From positions 18,529 to 82,528 of the forward strand of contig JAZTWG010000008.1 of the NCBI GenBank assembly GCA_045635745.1: a stretch of 64,000 nt of DNA. The letters are read 5' to 3'. The notes below the pieces were generated by a model. That model worked only from the letters and a program-made list of their open reading frames with translations, had not been told where the DNA came from and searched no databases. The position numbers and the translations under genes are program-made. Of this stretch, positions 1 to 9,123 are shown in pieces. Within the stretch, counting starts at the first letter, position 1. Each line of letters starts with the position of its first letter. The DNA comes from SIG78 sp045635745. GTDB taxonomy: Bacteria; Verrucomicrobiota; Lentisphaeria; Victivallales; Victivallaceae.

Positions 1-742
1 CGGCTTCGATGGCATGTTTTTTCCGCAAATGGTCGATCTCTTCGGCCACCTTGCCGTGGACCGGGAAAAATTCCGGCAAACTCATGGCTGCTGTATCGTG
101 TTCCAGAAGTTTTATGGCAAAAAAACGTGACGGAATATGTGCATATTTTTTTACCTCAAGCCGGTCGATTTCTGCAGAAACCGCATTTATCGCATCATCG
201 ATATCGCCGCCGTAGATCAGCATGGGCACACCGTGATCTTCCAGATTCTGCAAAGTTTCGCTCAACTTGCCCAGCAGCGGCCTGACCCCGCCGGCATTGC
301 AGCCGATGGTCTGGACGATCGGCGAACCGAAATATGTTTCCAGCCTGGGTATATTATAGCGTAAACCTTTCTTTTCGGCATCATCGCTCATATTGAAGAC
401 CAGCAGCATGGGTATATGCAGTTCGGCCAGCTGGGTGGTCAGGTAAAGACTCCGCCGGGGAATGGTGGAATCGACCACATTCAATATAAGGTCGATCCCC
501 GGCTTGGTCAGTTCTTTGAAAACCACATCCTCTTCCGGCGAAGATGATGAAAGAGAATAGACTCCTGGCAGATCTACAAGCTCGATATCGAACTCATTGA
601 GCGTAAAACTGCCGGACTTGCTTTCTACAGTGACCCCGGGATAATTCCCAACATGCTGCCGGGCGCCGGTAAGCGCATTAAATATACTCGTTTTGCCGCA
701 GTTGGGATTGCCGGCCAAAGCTATACGGATCTTTTTTCCCAT
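1..742 (-). CDS. feoB: Ferrous iron transport protein B, N-terminal part (cut by window edge)
   Basis: FeoB is the inner-membrane Fe(II) uptake protein with a cytoplasmic G-protein domain. Only the first 247 codons lie in the window, so the membrane part is off the left edge. Visible are G1 GNPNCGKT (residues 11-18), the switch segment VGNYPGVTVE (31-40), G3 DLPG (57-60) and G4 NMSD (117-120), followed by a helical GDI-like region. The start ATG at 742 is the only one giving the canonical N-terminus; its ribosome site is weak. A TATAAT lies at 760-765 on the same strand. No FeoA gene precedes it and no obvious Fur box was seen. Use of FeoB fits an anaerobic or low-oxygen lifestyle (inference). 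Confidence 0.95.
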   Translation of the reverse strand, partial: MGKKIRIALAGNPNCGKTSIFNALTGARQHVGNYPGVTVESKSGSFTLNEFDIELVDLPGVYSLSSSSPEEDVVFKELTKPGIDLILNVVDSTIPRRSLYLTTQLAELHIPMLLVFNMSDDAEKKGLRYNIPRLETYFGSPIVQTIGCNAGGVRPLLGKLSETLQNLEDHGVPMLIYGGDIDDAINAVSAEIDRLEVKKYAHIPSRFFAIKLLEHDTAAMSLPEFFPVHGKVAEEIDHLRKKHAIEA

Positions 743-941
743 TTATTTTACCAGTATTTATTATATTTGTTACTTTATTTTTTCTTTTTCAAAGCATGGG
801 GTCCGCCAATCAAATAAAATTAGACAAAACTAACTGACTGAATAAAAAAAATCAACCCCCAAGCGCATCCATTGCAGGAACAAAAAAAATTCAGCAATGT
901 CTCTCTCTGCAGAGATATTACTTTACAGCATAAATTTAATT

Positions 942-971
942 TTGCAAGTTAGACACAACGAATTTTTTACT
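942..971 (+). promoter_or_regulatory. Possible promoter for the HdeD-like gene
   Basis: TTGCAA (942-947), an 18-base spacer and TTTACT (966-971). The -35 matches the recurring TTGCAA element of this window but the -10 is poor. The rest of the 743-991 spacer is AT-rich and shows nothing else convincing. Confidence 0.35.
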
Positions 972-991
972 TTTTTCAGGAGATTTTTGTT

Positions 992-1606
992 ATGAAGAAA
1001 ACTGCTCGGACTCAATCAGCCGCCAATCTGGAAAATTACAACATTGCCAATGAAGATCCCTCTCTTGAATACATTCTGCCGGGGTTGTGGCACGCCTCGC
1101 GCAAAGTAATGATTCTGCGTGGCATCCTGCTGCTGGCCGCCGGCACCATGTTTCTGCTGTTTCCGGCAGCTGCAACAGTTGTCGGCATTGCCATCGGCGG
1201 AGTGTATATGATCGCTGAATCATTGGTTTTTATGCTGCGGACACAGCAACTGCCCCGGAAGCTGAAACTCTGGGGGTATTTGAATTCGATCATTTTGCTG
1301 CTGCTCGGAATTGGAGCAATCGCCTTCCCGATACTCATGGGGCAATATGCAGTGCTGTTTGCCGGAGCATGGCTGCTGGTGGGCGGTATCCAGCAAATGT
1401 GGCTGCTGAAAGCGCCGGGACACCGGATCAAGATCATAGTTTCCGGAATTTTTTCCATACTTGCGGGTATATTTCTGATTATTGCTCCGCTGGCAGGATT
1501 ACTGGTTTTAAGCTGGCTGCTGGCGATCATGCTCTGGGCCGCCGGCTGCAGTCTGATCACCGCCGCATACAGTATAAATCCGGCGTATCAATCAGAAGAT
1601 ATTTGA
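992..1606 (+). CDS. HdeD-family (DUF308) membrane protein
   Basis: A 204-residue protein with a hydrophilic N-terminus of about 35 residues and then six closely spaced hydrophobic helices in pairs, the arrangement of HdeD/DUF308 proteins. Typical family features are the short repeats around 'GILLLAAGTMFLLFPA' and 'GIFSILAGIFLIIAPLAG'. E. coli HdeD contributes to acid resistance; the biochemical role of most relatives is unknown, so no function is claimed. The start is supported by AGGAG at 979-983. It is divergent from feoB and its stop lies 7 bases from the end of the convergent lnt gene. Confidence 0.85.
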   Translation: MKKTARTQSAANLENYNIANEDPSLEYILPGLWHASRKVMILRGILLLAAGTMFLLFPAAATVVGIAIGGVYMIAESLVFMLRTQQLPRKLKLWGYLNSIILLLLGIGAIAFPILMGQYAVLFAGAWLLVGGIQQMWLLKAPGHRIKIIVSGIFSILAGIFLIIAPLAGLLVLSWLLAIMLWAAGCSLITAAYSINPAYQSEDI

Positions 1607-1613
1607 GAACAGC

Positions 1614-3371
1614 TCAATTTTTCAATTTGCGGAAAAATTCCAACCGTTCAAAAAGCATGCTGCCCAGTGCCAGCAAAACTATCAATGATGACAATGCAGC
1701 GATCCAGTCGCCGTAGCGGCTGTAAAAAGTCATACGGCATTGATCTTCTCCGGGGACTGCAACCGTTATGGTTGCTGCACCGGCTCCGCGCCGGTGCGGG
1801 TGTCCGTCACCAAACTGCATAACTTCAGCCAGACTCCAAATGATCTCACCGCCGGGAGAAATCAGACAAGTTGCACTGTCGTTGCCGCAACGCACCATAG
1901 GCAGATTATTTTCAATAGCCCGGGCAATGGAATTAGCCAGATGCTGTTCGGGTTCTGAACTTGTCGGATACCACGAATCGTCGGCAATCACCAGCAGCAA
2001 ATTGGCCTTGCGCATGAATTCCGCCCGCGATATATACGCAAAAACATCCTCAAAACAAATGCTTATGCCCAATAATACATTTTCATTGAGTTTGATCGGA
2101 TCCAGACTTTTGCCCGGAGTCAGATCGCGCTGCATATCGATTATTTTTATCACCCACTCCGGCAGATAGCGCCGCATGGGTACAAATTCACCGAACGGCA
2201 CCGGATGAACTTTACTGTATATGGCCTTGTAGCCATAATAGAGTATATCCCGCGTATCAGTAAGCACGGCGCTGTTGAGCGAGCCGGGCGGATTGGTAGA
2301 TTCATCATACTCCAGAGTACCCAGCAGCATAGGTGCCTGCATTTCCTGCGACAGCACCCGGACTGTTGCCCGGTAAAGCCGCCCAAAATCTCCCCTGCCG
2401 CGCAAAGGATAAGCTACCGCCGTTTCGGGCCACACCACCACATCGGTCGGAACTCCTTTCTGGGTTCTGGTCAAAGCAGTATAAACAGTCAATGCTTTAC
2501 GGACGGCACTTTCTCCGGCATAGCGCTGTTGGGGCAAATTGCCCTGCACCAGCGTAAGTCGGGTACGGTTTTTGTAGGCAGCATACTCTCTGCGCCGTTC
2601 GCGCAATGAAATAATGCCATATATCATAATCAGCGCCAACAGCAACATTGAAATCAAAAGCGGCCACGGCCGGTTGTATACGATCCTGCCTTTTTCCTCA
2701 TCGCGCCCGGCAACGGTCAGGACGGCCAGTGCCAGTGCCGCATTGATAAGCGCGGCGGCAAAAGAAAGACCAAGCACACCGGTAATACGCACCAGTTGCA
2801 TCAACACCGTATTTTTGTAAAACGCCACCCCCAAATAGTTCCATGGCAGAACATTACTGCGTAAATACTCGACGGTCACCAGAGTTCCGGCCATGACCAG
2901 CACCCACGCCATCTGCCGCCAAAACGGAAATTTCCGGCAGCTCTTTTGTGCTGAAAATCCCGCTTTGCGTACTTGCGGCGGCAAAAGTATGTACCGGTTG
3001 GCCATCGCAGCCATCCACCCCAGCGGAATATAATAGGCCCCCAGCACAAACATCATCAGCCACGGTATGAGCACATTGATCTCGCGCAGCCAGAAAAATC
3101 CGCACAAAGCATATCCCATACCCCAAACCCAACCGGCTGCAGCCGCTTTCCATGCAGTATAGTTGCGCGCCATCAGAAAGAGTATTGCCAATGAGGTAAA
3201 CGCTGCGATCGACCAGTTCAAAGGCGGAAAAGCCGCCGCCGCAAAACACCCCGCCAGAAAAATAACCAGCCAGCGGGAAAACGTCCGTAAACGCGATAAA
3301 GTGTTCAGTTCACTCTTTTCCAACAGTTTCTGCGGCGAAAAAAATTGCCTTATTGCATAAAAAATCTTCAT
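1614..3371 (-). CDS. lnt: Apolipoprotein N-acyltransferase
   Basis: Lnt adds the third acyl chain to the N-terminal cysteine of lipoproteins at the periplasmic face of the inner membrane. The 585-residue protein has an N-terminal bundle of about six to seven membrane segments, a periplasmic nitrilase-type domain from about residue 260 and a final membrane helix. The catalytic triad is readable: Glu316 in VVWPETA, Lys387 in SKVHPVPFGEF and Cys439 in GISICFEDVF. Length is slightly above the usual 510-540. It supports a didermic envelope and fits the lipoproteins found elsewhere here (GspD, the BamE-like protein). Divergent from nadB with 119 bases between the starts. Confidence 0.96.
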   Translation of the reverse strand: MKIFYAIRQFFSPQKLLEKSELNTLSRLRTFSRWLVIFLAGCFAAAAFPPLNWSIAAFTSLAILFLMARNYTAWKAAAAGWVWGMGYALCGFFWLREINVLIPWLMMFVLGAYYIPLGWMAAMANRYILLPPQVRKAGFSAQKSCRKFPFWRQMAWVLVMAGTLVTVEYLRSNVLPWNYLGVAFYKNTVLMQLVRITGVLGLSFAAALINAALALAVLTVAGRDEEKGRIVYNRPWPLLISMLLLALIMIYGIISLRERRREYAAYKNRTRLTLVQGNLPQQRYAGESAVRKALTVYTALTRTQKGVPTDVVVWPETAVAYPLRGRGDFGRLYRATVRVLSQEMQAPMLLGTLEYDESTNPPGSLNSAVLTDTRDILYYGYKAIYSKVHPVPFGEFVPMRRYLPEWVIKIIDMQRDLTPGKSLDPIKLNENVLLGISICFEDVFAYISRAEFMRKANLLLVIADDSWYPTSSEPEQHLANSIARAIENNLPMVRCGNDSATCLISPGGEIIWSLAEVMQFGDGHPHRRGAGAATITVAVPGEDQCRMTFYSRYGDWIAALSSLIVLLALGSMLFERLEFFRKLKN

Positions 3372-3395
3372 AAATATCTATTTGAGTTTGAAATA

Positions 3396-3424
3396 TTACA
3401 GTTTTAAGTGTAATTTAATATAAT
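3396..3424 (+). promoter_or_regulatory. Predicted promoter of nadB-pcnB
   Basis: TTACAG (3396-3401), a 17-base spacer and a perfect TATAAT (3419-3424), about 67 bases before the nadB ATG. The sequence between promoter and gene holds an A/T-flanked CCGG palindrome near 3453-3470. Confidence 0.5.
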
Positions 3425-3490
3425 AAAATTTATTTTCCACTCCGGCAGAGTTTTTTTCCGGAAAAAAATAGTTTCAATCAGGTGGATTTT

Positions 3491-5140
3491 ATGAAAAGCA
3501 ATTCTGAAATCATCGAATTTGACCATTTGGTCGTCGGCAGCGGTCTGGCCGGACTCATGTCCGCTTTGAAATTGGCTGAATCCGGCGGCACGGTCGCTAT
3601 TTTGACCAAACGCAATATCAACGAAGGCAGCACCCCCCATGCCCAGGGCGGAATCGCCTGCGTTACCGATTCGCTGGATACTTTTGATGAACATGTGCGC
3701 GATACGCTCGAAGCCGGCGCCGGACTCTGCCGGGAAAATGTGGTGCGCGCCATTGTGGAAGCCGGACCTGATGCTGTAGCCGATCTTATCAAGCGCGGAG
3801 TGCACTTTACCACCCGCGGCGAAATGGGTAAAGAAGGCGATGCCAACGAGCTGGATCTGGGGCGCGAGGGCGGCCATCACAAGCGGAGAATCCTCCATGC
3901 CGGAGATATTTCCGGAGCTGAAATCGAACGCGCACTGGTCGAAGCCTGCTATGCCAATAAAAATATTGCGGTTTTTGAACACCACATGGCAATAGATGTT
4001 ATTGTAACGGCGCGGCTGGGGCTGCCCGGAGCAAACCGCTGTCTGGGGCTTTATGCATTGGATATACAAAGCGGTCAAGTCAAATCGTTCCGCGGCTTGA
4101 GCACCACGATCGCCTGCGGAGGGGTAGGTAAAGTCTACCTGTACACCAGTAACCCGGATGTGGCATGCGGCGGAGGCGTGGCAATGTGTTACCGGGCGGG
4201 CGCGGAAATAGCCAATATGGAATTCATCCAGTTCCACCCGACTATTCTCTATCACCCGCAGCAGCGCAGTTTCCTTATTTCCGAAGCAGTACGCGGCGAA
4301 GGCGCTATCCTCAAAATCCGCAACAAAGCCGGAAAACTCGTGGAGTTCATGGATAAATACCACCCCATGAAAAGTCTTGCCCCGCGGGATGTTGTGGCGC
4401 GGGCCATAGATAACGAAATGAAGCGTTCAGGCGAAGAGTGCGTTTTTCTGGATATAACGCATCACAGTGAAGAAACTCTGCGGAGAAGATTTCCCAATAT
4501 TTTTGAAAAATGTCTGGAAATCGGGGTCAATATGGCCAAAGATCCGATTCCGGTAGTACCTGCAGAGCATTACTCCTGCGGCGGGGTAAAAACCGATGTG
4601 AATGGGGCAACCAATATCGCCGGGCTCTATGCTGTGGGCGAAAGTGCATGCACCGGCTTGCACGGCGCCAACCGTCTGGCCAGCAACAGTTTGCTCGAAG
4701 CGGTGGTGTGTGCGCTCTTCTCGTCCAGACATATCCGTGAACATCTTGACGAACTGCGGAAAAATCAGTTCGACGGATTCGTGCCGCCGTGGCACTGCGG
4801 TAACGCTGTAAATTCCGATGAACAGGTGGTGATCGCTCATAACTGGGATGAAATACGCCGCTTCATGTGGGACTATGTAGGGATCTTCCGGACCAACAAA
4901 CGACTGGAACGTGCTAAAGCACGAATCGTTCTGATCCGCAAAGAGATAGAAAAATATTACTGGGATTTTCTTGTAACACCGGATCTGATCGAACTGCGGA
5001 ATATCGCCACGGTTGCCGAGTTGATTATCGATTCATCGCTGGCGCGCCGCGAAAGCCGCGGCCTGCATTACAATTCAGACTATCCGGAGACCGATCCGGA
5101 ACTGGCAAAAATCGATACTGTCCTTTGCCGGAAACTTTAA
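3491..5140 (+). CDS. nadB: L-aspartate oxidase
   Basis: NadB is the FAD enzyme that oxidises L-aspartate to iminoaspartate, the first step of de novo NAD synthesis; anaerobes use fumarate as acceptor. The protein begins with the FAD-binding GSGLAG loop (residues 16-21), followed by STPHAQGGIA, the GGVGKVYLYTSNP segment, EFIQFHPT and the SCGGVKTDVNGATNIAGLYAVGE block typical of the succinate dehydrogenase/NadB flavoprotein family; the C-terminal helical domain is present. I chose ATG 3491 (549 aa) because AGGTGG at 3480-3485 is well spaced for it; the GTG at 3482 would sit inside that site. No nadA or nadC is adjacent. Followed after 27 bases by pcnB. Confidence 0.95.
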   Translation: MKSNSEIIEFDHLVVGSGLAGLMSALKLAESGGTVAILTKRNINEGSTPHAQGGIACVTDSLDTFDEHVRDTLEAGAGLCRENVVRAIVEAGPDAVADLIKRGVHFTTRGEMGKEGDANELDLGREGGHHKRRILHAGDISGAEIERALVEACYANKNIAVFEHHMAIDVIVTARLGLPGANRCLGLYALDIQSGQVKSFRGLSTTIACGGVGKVYLYTSNPDVACGGGVAMCYRAGAEIANMEFIQFHPTILYHPQQRSFLISEAVRGEGAILKIRNKAGKLVEFMDKYHPMKSLAPRDVVARAIDNEMKRSGEECVFLDITHHSEETLRRRFPNIFEKCLEIGVNMAKDPIPVVPAEHYSCGGVKTDVNGATNIAGLYAVGESACTGLHGANRLASNSLLEAVVCALFSSRHIREHLDELRKNQFDGFVPPWHCGNAVNSDEQVVIAHNWDEIRRFMWDYVGIFRTNKRLERAKARIVLIRKEIEKYYWDFLVTPDLIELRNIATVAELIIDSSLARRESRGLHYNSDYPETDPELAKIDTVLCRKL

Positions 5141-5167
5141 GCCTTTTGCAGGGGTGGGAAAAGAAAC

Positions 5168-6541
5168 ATGTTGAAAAATTTTGATATCGAAGAAAATGTA
5201 TACAATGCAGTAGCCGATCTGCAGGAAGCCGGCTACGAGACATATATTGTCGGCGGCGCCATCCGCGATCTTTTACTGAACCGCGTACCGAAAGATTACG
5301 ATATCTCCACTGCTGCCACACCCGAACAGGTGCGTGAAGTTTTCGGCCGCCGCCGCGCCAGAATCATCGGCCGCCGCTTTCAGCTGGTTCATGTACGCAG
5401 CGGCAAAGAAATCTTTGAAGTAAGCACGTTCCGCCGCGCGCCGGCAGAAAAAAGTCACGAACCGCAAACGCCCGGAGCCAGGAAGATCGCAGCGCTGGAA
5501 GAGGCTGAAAATATGATCTTCAACGACAATGACTTCGGAACTTCGGAACAAGATGCATGGCGGCGGGATTTTACAATAAATGCGTTGTTCTACGATCCGG
5601 TTGCCGATGAACTTATCGATTACACCGGCAGCGGCATAGCGGATATCGAAAATGGCCTGATCCGGGCAATCGGCGATGCCAAACTGCGTTTTGAAGAAGA
5701 CCCCGTGCGTATGCTGCGGGCACTCAAACTGGTGGGGCAGTACGGTTTCAAATTGGAACGCAAAACTGAAAGTGCCTTGCTTGCAACGCTGCCGCTGCTG
5801 GAGCTTGCTTCGGTTTCGCGGCTTTCGCTGGAGCTGGAAAAAATCTTCAATTCCAACTACACCGGTTCCATTATGCAAGTATTTGCCGACTACGGATTGC
5901 TGAAACATTTTCTACCCTATCTGGCCAAAGACTGGGAAAAAGAACATTTGCAGGAAGCGTTGAATCTGCTGAAAATGCGCGATAAACGCGTAGCCGCCGG
6001 TTATTACCGCAACAGCGCATCGGTGGCCATGGCAACTCTGGCGCTGCCGTTTATAGATGCCATGCTCGATGGCAATCACCGGAAAGATTGCATTGCTGAT
6101 TTCCGCAACAACACGCGCGCTTTGCCGGATATGTGGGACGAAGAAACTCTCCGCCAGGCCTTGCTGACAATCTATCACCCGCTGGCGATCATCAAACGCT
6201 TGAGCTGTTCGGCATGCCGTATGCTGGCTATCCAGCCCATGCTCAATGGACGGAGCAATCTGCGCAAGATCGTGCGGCTGAAAGGTTTTGCCCATGCTAT
6301 GGAATTATTCAAGATTCAATGTGAAAGTAATTATCTGCAATGCGATAACGAGGTGATCGCCCAATACCGCGATTTGATCAAATCGCTTGGTGGTGTGAAT
6401 CATCTGGCAGAAAAAGGAAGTCAGGGAAACGGAATGCAGGAGCGCAAACGCCGCCGCGGCAACCGGTCACGCCGCAGAAAAGAAAAGCAGATGCTTTCAG
6501 ATATACCCGATACAGCACCGATTTCTGGAGAGCTTGGCTGA
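5168..6541 (+). CDS. pcnB: Poly(A) polymerase (PcnB-type tRNA nucleotidyltransferase family)
   Basis: A 457-residue class II nucleotidyltransferase. The catalytic head has VGGAIRDLLL (28-37) and the metal-binding pair Asp43/Asp45 in KDYDIST. The motif GRRFQLVHV (68-76) is the signature that separates bacterial poly(A) polymerases from CCA-adding enzymes, and the strongly basic tail (around 'RKRRRGNRSRRRKEK') and length match E. coli PAP I. Expected role is 3' polyadenylation of RNA to promote decay. A CCA-adding enzyme is the alternative but lacks these two features. Co-directional with nadB. A strong terminator follows at 6651-6700. Confidence 0.9.
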   Translation: MLKNFDIEENVYNAVADLQEAGYETYIVGGAIRDLLLNRVPKDYDISTAATPEQVREVFGRRRARIIGRRFQLVHVRSGKEIFEVSTFRRAPAEKSHEPQTPGARKIAALEEAENMIFNDNDFGTSEQDAWRRDFTINALFYDPVADELIDYTGSGIADIENGLIRAIGDAKLRFEEDPVRMLRALKLVGQYGFKLERKTESALLATLPLLELASVSRLSLELEKIFNSNYTGSIMQVFADYGLLKHFLPYLAKDWEKEHLQEALNLLKMRDKRVAAGYYRNSASVAMATLALPFIDAMLDGNHRKDCIADFRNNTRALPDMWDEETLRQALLTIYHPLAIIKRLSCSACRMLAIQPMLNGRSNLRKIVRLKGFAHAMELFKIQCESNYLQCDNEVIAQYRDLIKSLGGVNHLAEKGSQGNGMQERKRRRGNRSRRRKEKQMLSDIPDTAPISGELG

Positions 6542-6650
6542 TAAAGAGTGTTTTTGCCGGTAATTTTTCAAATTGCTGGCAATTTTTTATATCGCCGGAA
6601 CAAATTGTATTTTATGTTGCTCTAATACGCTGGAGATCCCCCATCCCCTG

Positions 6651-6700
6651 CCGGTCCGGCTCAAGCGTTGCTTATTACCAAGCCGGACCGGTTCTTTTTT
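6651..6700 (+). terminator. Rho-independent terminator after pcnB
   Basis: Perfect 11-bp stem, CCGGTCCGGCT (6651-6661) with AGCCGGACCGG (6681-6691), a 19-base loop, then TTCTTTTTT. It lies 110 bases after the pcnB stop; the stretch between contains no supported gene. Confidence 0.85.
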
Positions 6701-6724
6701 ACCGGAAATCACGATGAGATTTAT

Positions 6725-6752
6725 TTGCAAAAGAAAAGTGTTGTGCTATATT
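6725..6752 (+). promoter_or_regulatory. Predicted promoter of xseB
   Basis: TTGCAA (6725-6730), a 16-base spacer and TATATT (6747-6752), 46 bases before the xseB ATG. One of the clearest copies of the TTGCAA-type promoter in this window. Confidence 0.65.
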
Positions 6753-6798
6753 CATTGCCAAATAAGATAAATGATCAAATTCCGGGATCAGACTATTT

Positions 6799-7110
6799 AT
6801 GAAAGACCAGAATAAAAGTTTTGAAGAAGCCGTCAACGAGCTCGAAGCTCTTTTGGATGAAGTGGAAAACGGAACCATGCCGTTAGAAAAAATGGTTGAA
6901 CGCATCAGCCATGGAGCAAAACTGGTGAAATATTGCCAGCAGAAGCTCAAAACGCTCAACGGTCAAGTGGAACTGCTGTTCAAAGATGATGGTGCGGCCG
7001 GAGAATTTGAAGAATTTGATCTTTCCAGCGAACGCGCCAAAGCCGCCGGAGCCCAAGCCGCGCCGGGAAAAAAGTACCAAACAGAACAGCAGGATAATCT
7101 GCCCTTCTGA
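6799..7110 (+). CDS. xseB: Exodeoxyribonuclease VII small subunit
   Basis: XseB is the small helical subunit that binds several-fold to XseA to form the single-strand-specific exonuclease VII. Residues 5-60 carry the family pattern FEEAVNELEALLDEVENG, then PLEKMVERISHGAKLV and a final long helix; the last 40 residues are a variable polar tail rich in Ala, Glu and Lys. At 103 aa it is a little longer than the usual 70-85. No xseA is next to it. The ribosome site is weak. The stretch after it (7111-7256) has a GC-rich segment and a 9-bp hairpin but no gene. Confidence 0.93.
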   Translation: MKDQNKSFEEAVNELEALLDEVENGTMPLEKMVERISHGAKLVKYCQQKLKTLNGQVELLFKDDGAAGEFEEFDLSSERAKAAGAQAAPGKKYQTEQQDNLPF

Positions 7111-7220
7111 AAAAATCCTCTCGCTGTACCCCTTAATAAACAGAAAAAGGGGGGGAAACCATTTGCAAGGCTCCCCGCCCGGTTTTTACCATTTATTCCC
7201 TTTGGCAGTGAATCGTAAGA

Positions 7221-7244
7221 CAAGCCGGACATCTCTCCGGCTTG
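7221..7244 (-). terminator. Hairpin downstream of the acyl-CoA synthetase gene
   Basis: Perfect 9-bp inverted repeat CAAGCCGGA (7221-7229) and TCCGGCTTG (7236-7244) with a 6-base loop, 13 bases past the minus-strand stop. There is no clear T-run on either strand, so it may be an RNA-stabilising hairpin rather than a true terminator. Confidence 0.4.
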
Positions 7245-7256
7245 CCCACTGTAAAA

Positions 7257-8945
7257 TCACTCCCAGAATCCTTCGCCGGTTTCGGCATATTTGCGCAAGA
7301 TATCGCGCTTGATTTTGCCGGAAAAAGTCTTGGGCAAACTGTGCACAAATTCGATTTCGCGCGGATACTTGTAAGGAGCAGTAATGCGCTTGCAATGCTG
7401 CTGCAGCTCTTTTACCAGCGATTCGGTAGCTTCCCAGCCATCATGCAGAACAATGTAGGCTTTGACCTTGGCTCCACGCATGGGGTCGGGGGCACCTACA
7501 ACTGCAACTTCGTGTACAGCATCGTGCTGCATCATAGCTTCTTCAACTTCCAGCGGACCGATACGGTAGCCGGAACTTTTGATGATATCATCGCTGCGGC
7601 CCATGTACCAGTAATATCCGTTTTTATCTTTGCGAGCTTTATCGCCGGTGTAGTAATAGTCGCCGATAAAACATTCGTCATTATCTTTTTTGGCTTGCAG
7701 ATAGCCGTTGAACAAACCGAGCGGTCGATCCGGCTTGATCCGTACCGCCACGCGGCCGTCTTCGCCGTCGGGCACAACATTGCCGTCATCATCGTGCAGT
7801 TCGATCTGCCAGCCGGGGGATGCCTTGCCCATGGAGCCGGGACAGGCCTCAAAACCGGCATGATTGCTGATAAGGCAAACAGTTTCGGTCTGGCCGTAAC
7901 CTTCGCGGATCGTTATACCGGTGCCTTCTTTCCAAAGCCGGATGGTTTCAGTATGCAAAGCTTCTCCTGCGGAGGTACACTGCCGGAGACAGCTCAAATC
8001 AAATTTATGCAGATCGTTGAGCACCAGCATACGGTAAACCGTCGGCGGCGCACAGAAACTGGTAATGGAGTATTTTTCCAGCATGGGCAACACCAGATCC
8101 GGGTCAAATTTACCGCGGATATCGAAGATGAACACACAGGCACCCACGATCCATTGACCGAAATAGTTGCCCCACAGATTCTTGGCCCAGCCGGTATCGG
8201 ATGCAGCATAGTGCAGATCGTCGCTGTTAAGTCCGTGCCACAATTCGGCGGTTATCCGGTGCGCCAGCGGGTAACTGCAGGGGTGCTGCACCAGCTTGGG
8301 ATTTTTACTGGTGCCGGAGGTAAAGATCAAAAGCAGCGGATCGGTGGCTTTGGTTACCAGATCGCGAGCCCGGGTAACGGAAGTAGATGAAAGTTTGACC
8401 GGATAAAGGATATCGGTCGGATAATTTATCCAGCCTTCGCGCACGCCATCGACCAGAACTTTATCACTCAAACTGGGACATTCATCGCAGATAGCTTCGA
8501 TTTTATCGGCATTGGTCGTATCGGCAATGATCATCTTGAATTTTCCGAATCTGATCCGCTGTTTGAGGTCAGTAGGAGTCAGCAGGGTCGGCACATGGCC
8601 CTGCACCGCCCCCAGCCGGATCAAAGCCAGCGAAAAGACCCACCACTCCGGCAGACGCGGCAGCATCATTATTACCCTGTCCCCTTTGGTAATACCGTGT
8701 TTCATGAGCAGATTTGCCGCCTGGATCGAAAGGCGTTTCATATCGTGGAAAGTATACTTCTTCTCATTGCCATGCTGGTCGACCCAGATCATCGCCAGTT
8801 TATTGCGGTCGCGCTCGGCCCACACATCGACTACATCGGTAGCAAAGTTGAAATATTCAGGACACTCTATCTTGAAATTTTCGAGCCGGCGGACAAAGTC
8901 GCGCTCCGGAGCTTCGAGCTCATATTTTTTATTGACAACAGCCAT
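7257..8945 (-). CDS. AMP-forming acyl-CoA synthetase (acetyl-CoA synthetase-like, medium-chain ligase type)
   Basis: An ANL-superfamily ligase of 562 aa that should activate a carboxylic acid as the acyl-adenylate and transfer it to CoA. Motifs: P-loop FTSGTSKNPK (208-217), the GYGQTE adenylate motif, YYTGDKA, the hinge GRSDDIIKSSGYRIGP, and the C-terminal catalytic lysine in PKTFSGKIKRD. The layout resembles ACSM/butyryl-CoA-synthetase-like enzymes more than acetyl-CoA synthetase Acs, but the substrate cannot be read from sequence. Start ATG 8945 has AAGGGTGA in front. Transcribed alone, divergent from the tatD operon. Confidence 0.9.
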   Translation of the reverse strand: MAVVNKKYELEAPERDFVRRLENFKIECPEYFNFATDVVDVWAERDRNKLAMIWVDQHGNEKKYTFHDMKRLSIQAANLLMKHGITKGDRVIMMLPRLPEWWVFSLALIRLGAVQGHVPTLLTPTDLKQRIRFGKFKMIIADTTNADKIEAICDECPSLSDKVLVDGVREGWINYPTDILYPVKLSSTSVTRARDLVTKATDPLLLIFTSGTSKNPKLVQHPCSYPLAHRITAELWHGLNSDDLHYAASDTGWAKNLWGNYFGQWIVGACVFIFDIRGKFDPDLVLPMLEKYSITSFCAPPTVYRMLVLNDLHKFDLSCLRQCTSAGEALHTETIRLWKEGTGITIREGYGQTETVCLISNHAGFEACPGSMGKASPGWQIELHDDDGNVVPDGEDGRVAVRIKPDRPLGLFNGYLQAKKDNDECFIGDYYYTGDKARKDKNGYYWYMGRSDDIIKSSGYRIGPLEVEEAMMQHDAVHEVAVVGAPDPMRGAKVKAYIVLHDGWEATESLVKELQQHCKRITAPYKYPREIEFVHSLPKTFSGKIKRDILRKYAETGEGFWE

Positions 8946-8986
8946 AAATCACCCTTTACTTTTAGGAAATAAAGAAAATTCTTTAT

Positions 8987-9015
8987 AATTTAGCATTTAA
9001 CTGGGTATTTTGCAA
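8987..9015 (-). promoter_or_regulatory. Predicted promoter of the acyl-CoA synthetase gene
   Basis: Read on the minus strand: TTGCAA (9015-9010), a 17-base spacer and TAAATT (8992-8987), about 40 bases before the start codon. Confidence 0.55.
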
Positions 9016-9123
9016 TAAAAAAGCAGTTATTTCGCTTAATAAAGTATTTATTGGTTGAAAAATATTTTTTTGGGAGTAATTTATCAAATTGACAAATATT
9101 ATTTTTTTTACTGTTTATTGTTT

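Noticed and set aside
1..364. Two overlapping plus-strand ORFs at the left edge
   Set aside because: They are antisense to feoB, whose G-protein motifs are complete.
5168..6541. CCA-adding tRNA nucleotidyltransferase
   Set aside because: GRRFQLVHV and the basic tail point to poly(A) polymerase rather than the CCA enzyme.
6573..6770. Small ORF between pcnB and xseB
   Set aside because: It runs across a strong terminator hairpin and the xseB promoter, with no ribosome site.
7242..8390. 382-codon plus-strand open frame
   Set aside because: Antisense to the acyl-CoA synthetase, whose motifs are complete; no family features in the translation.
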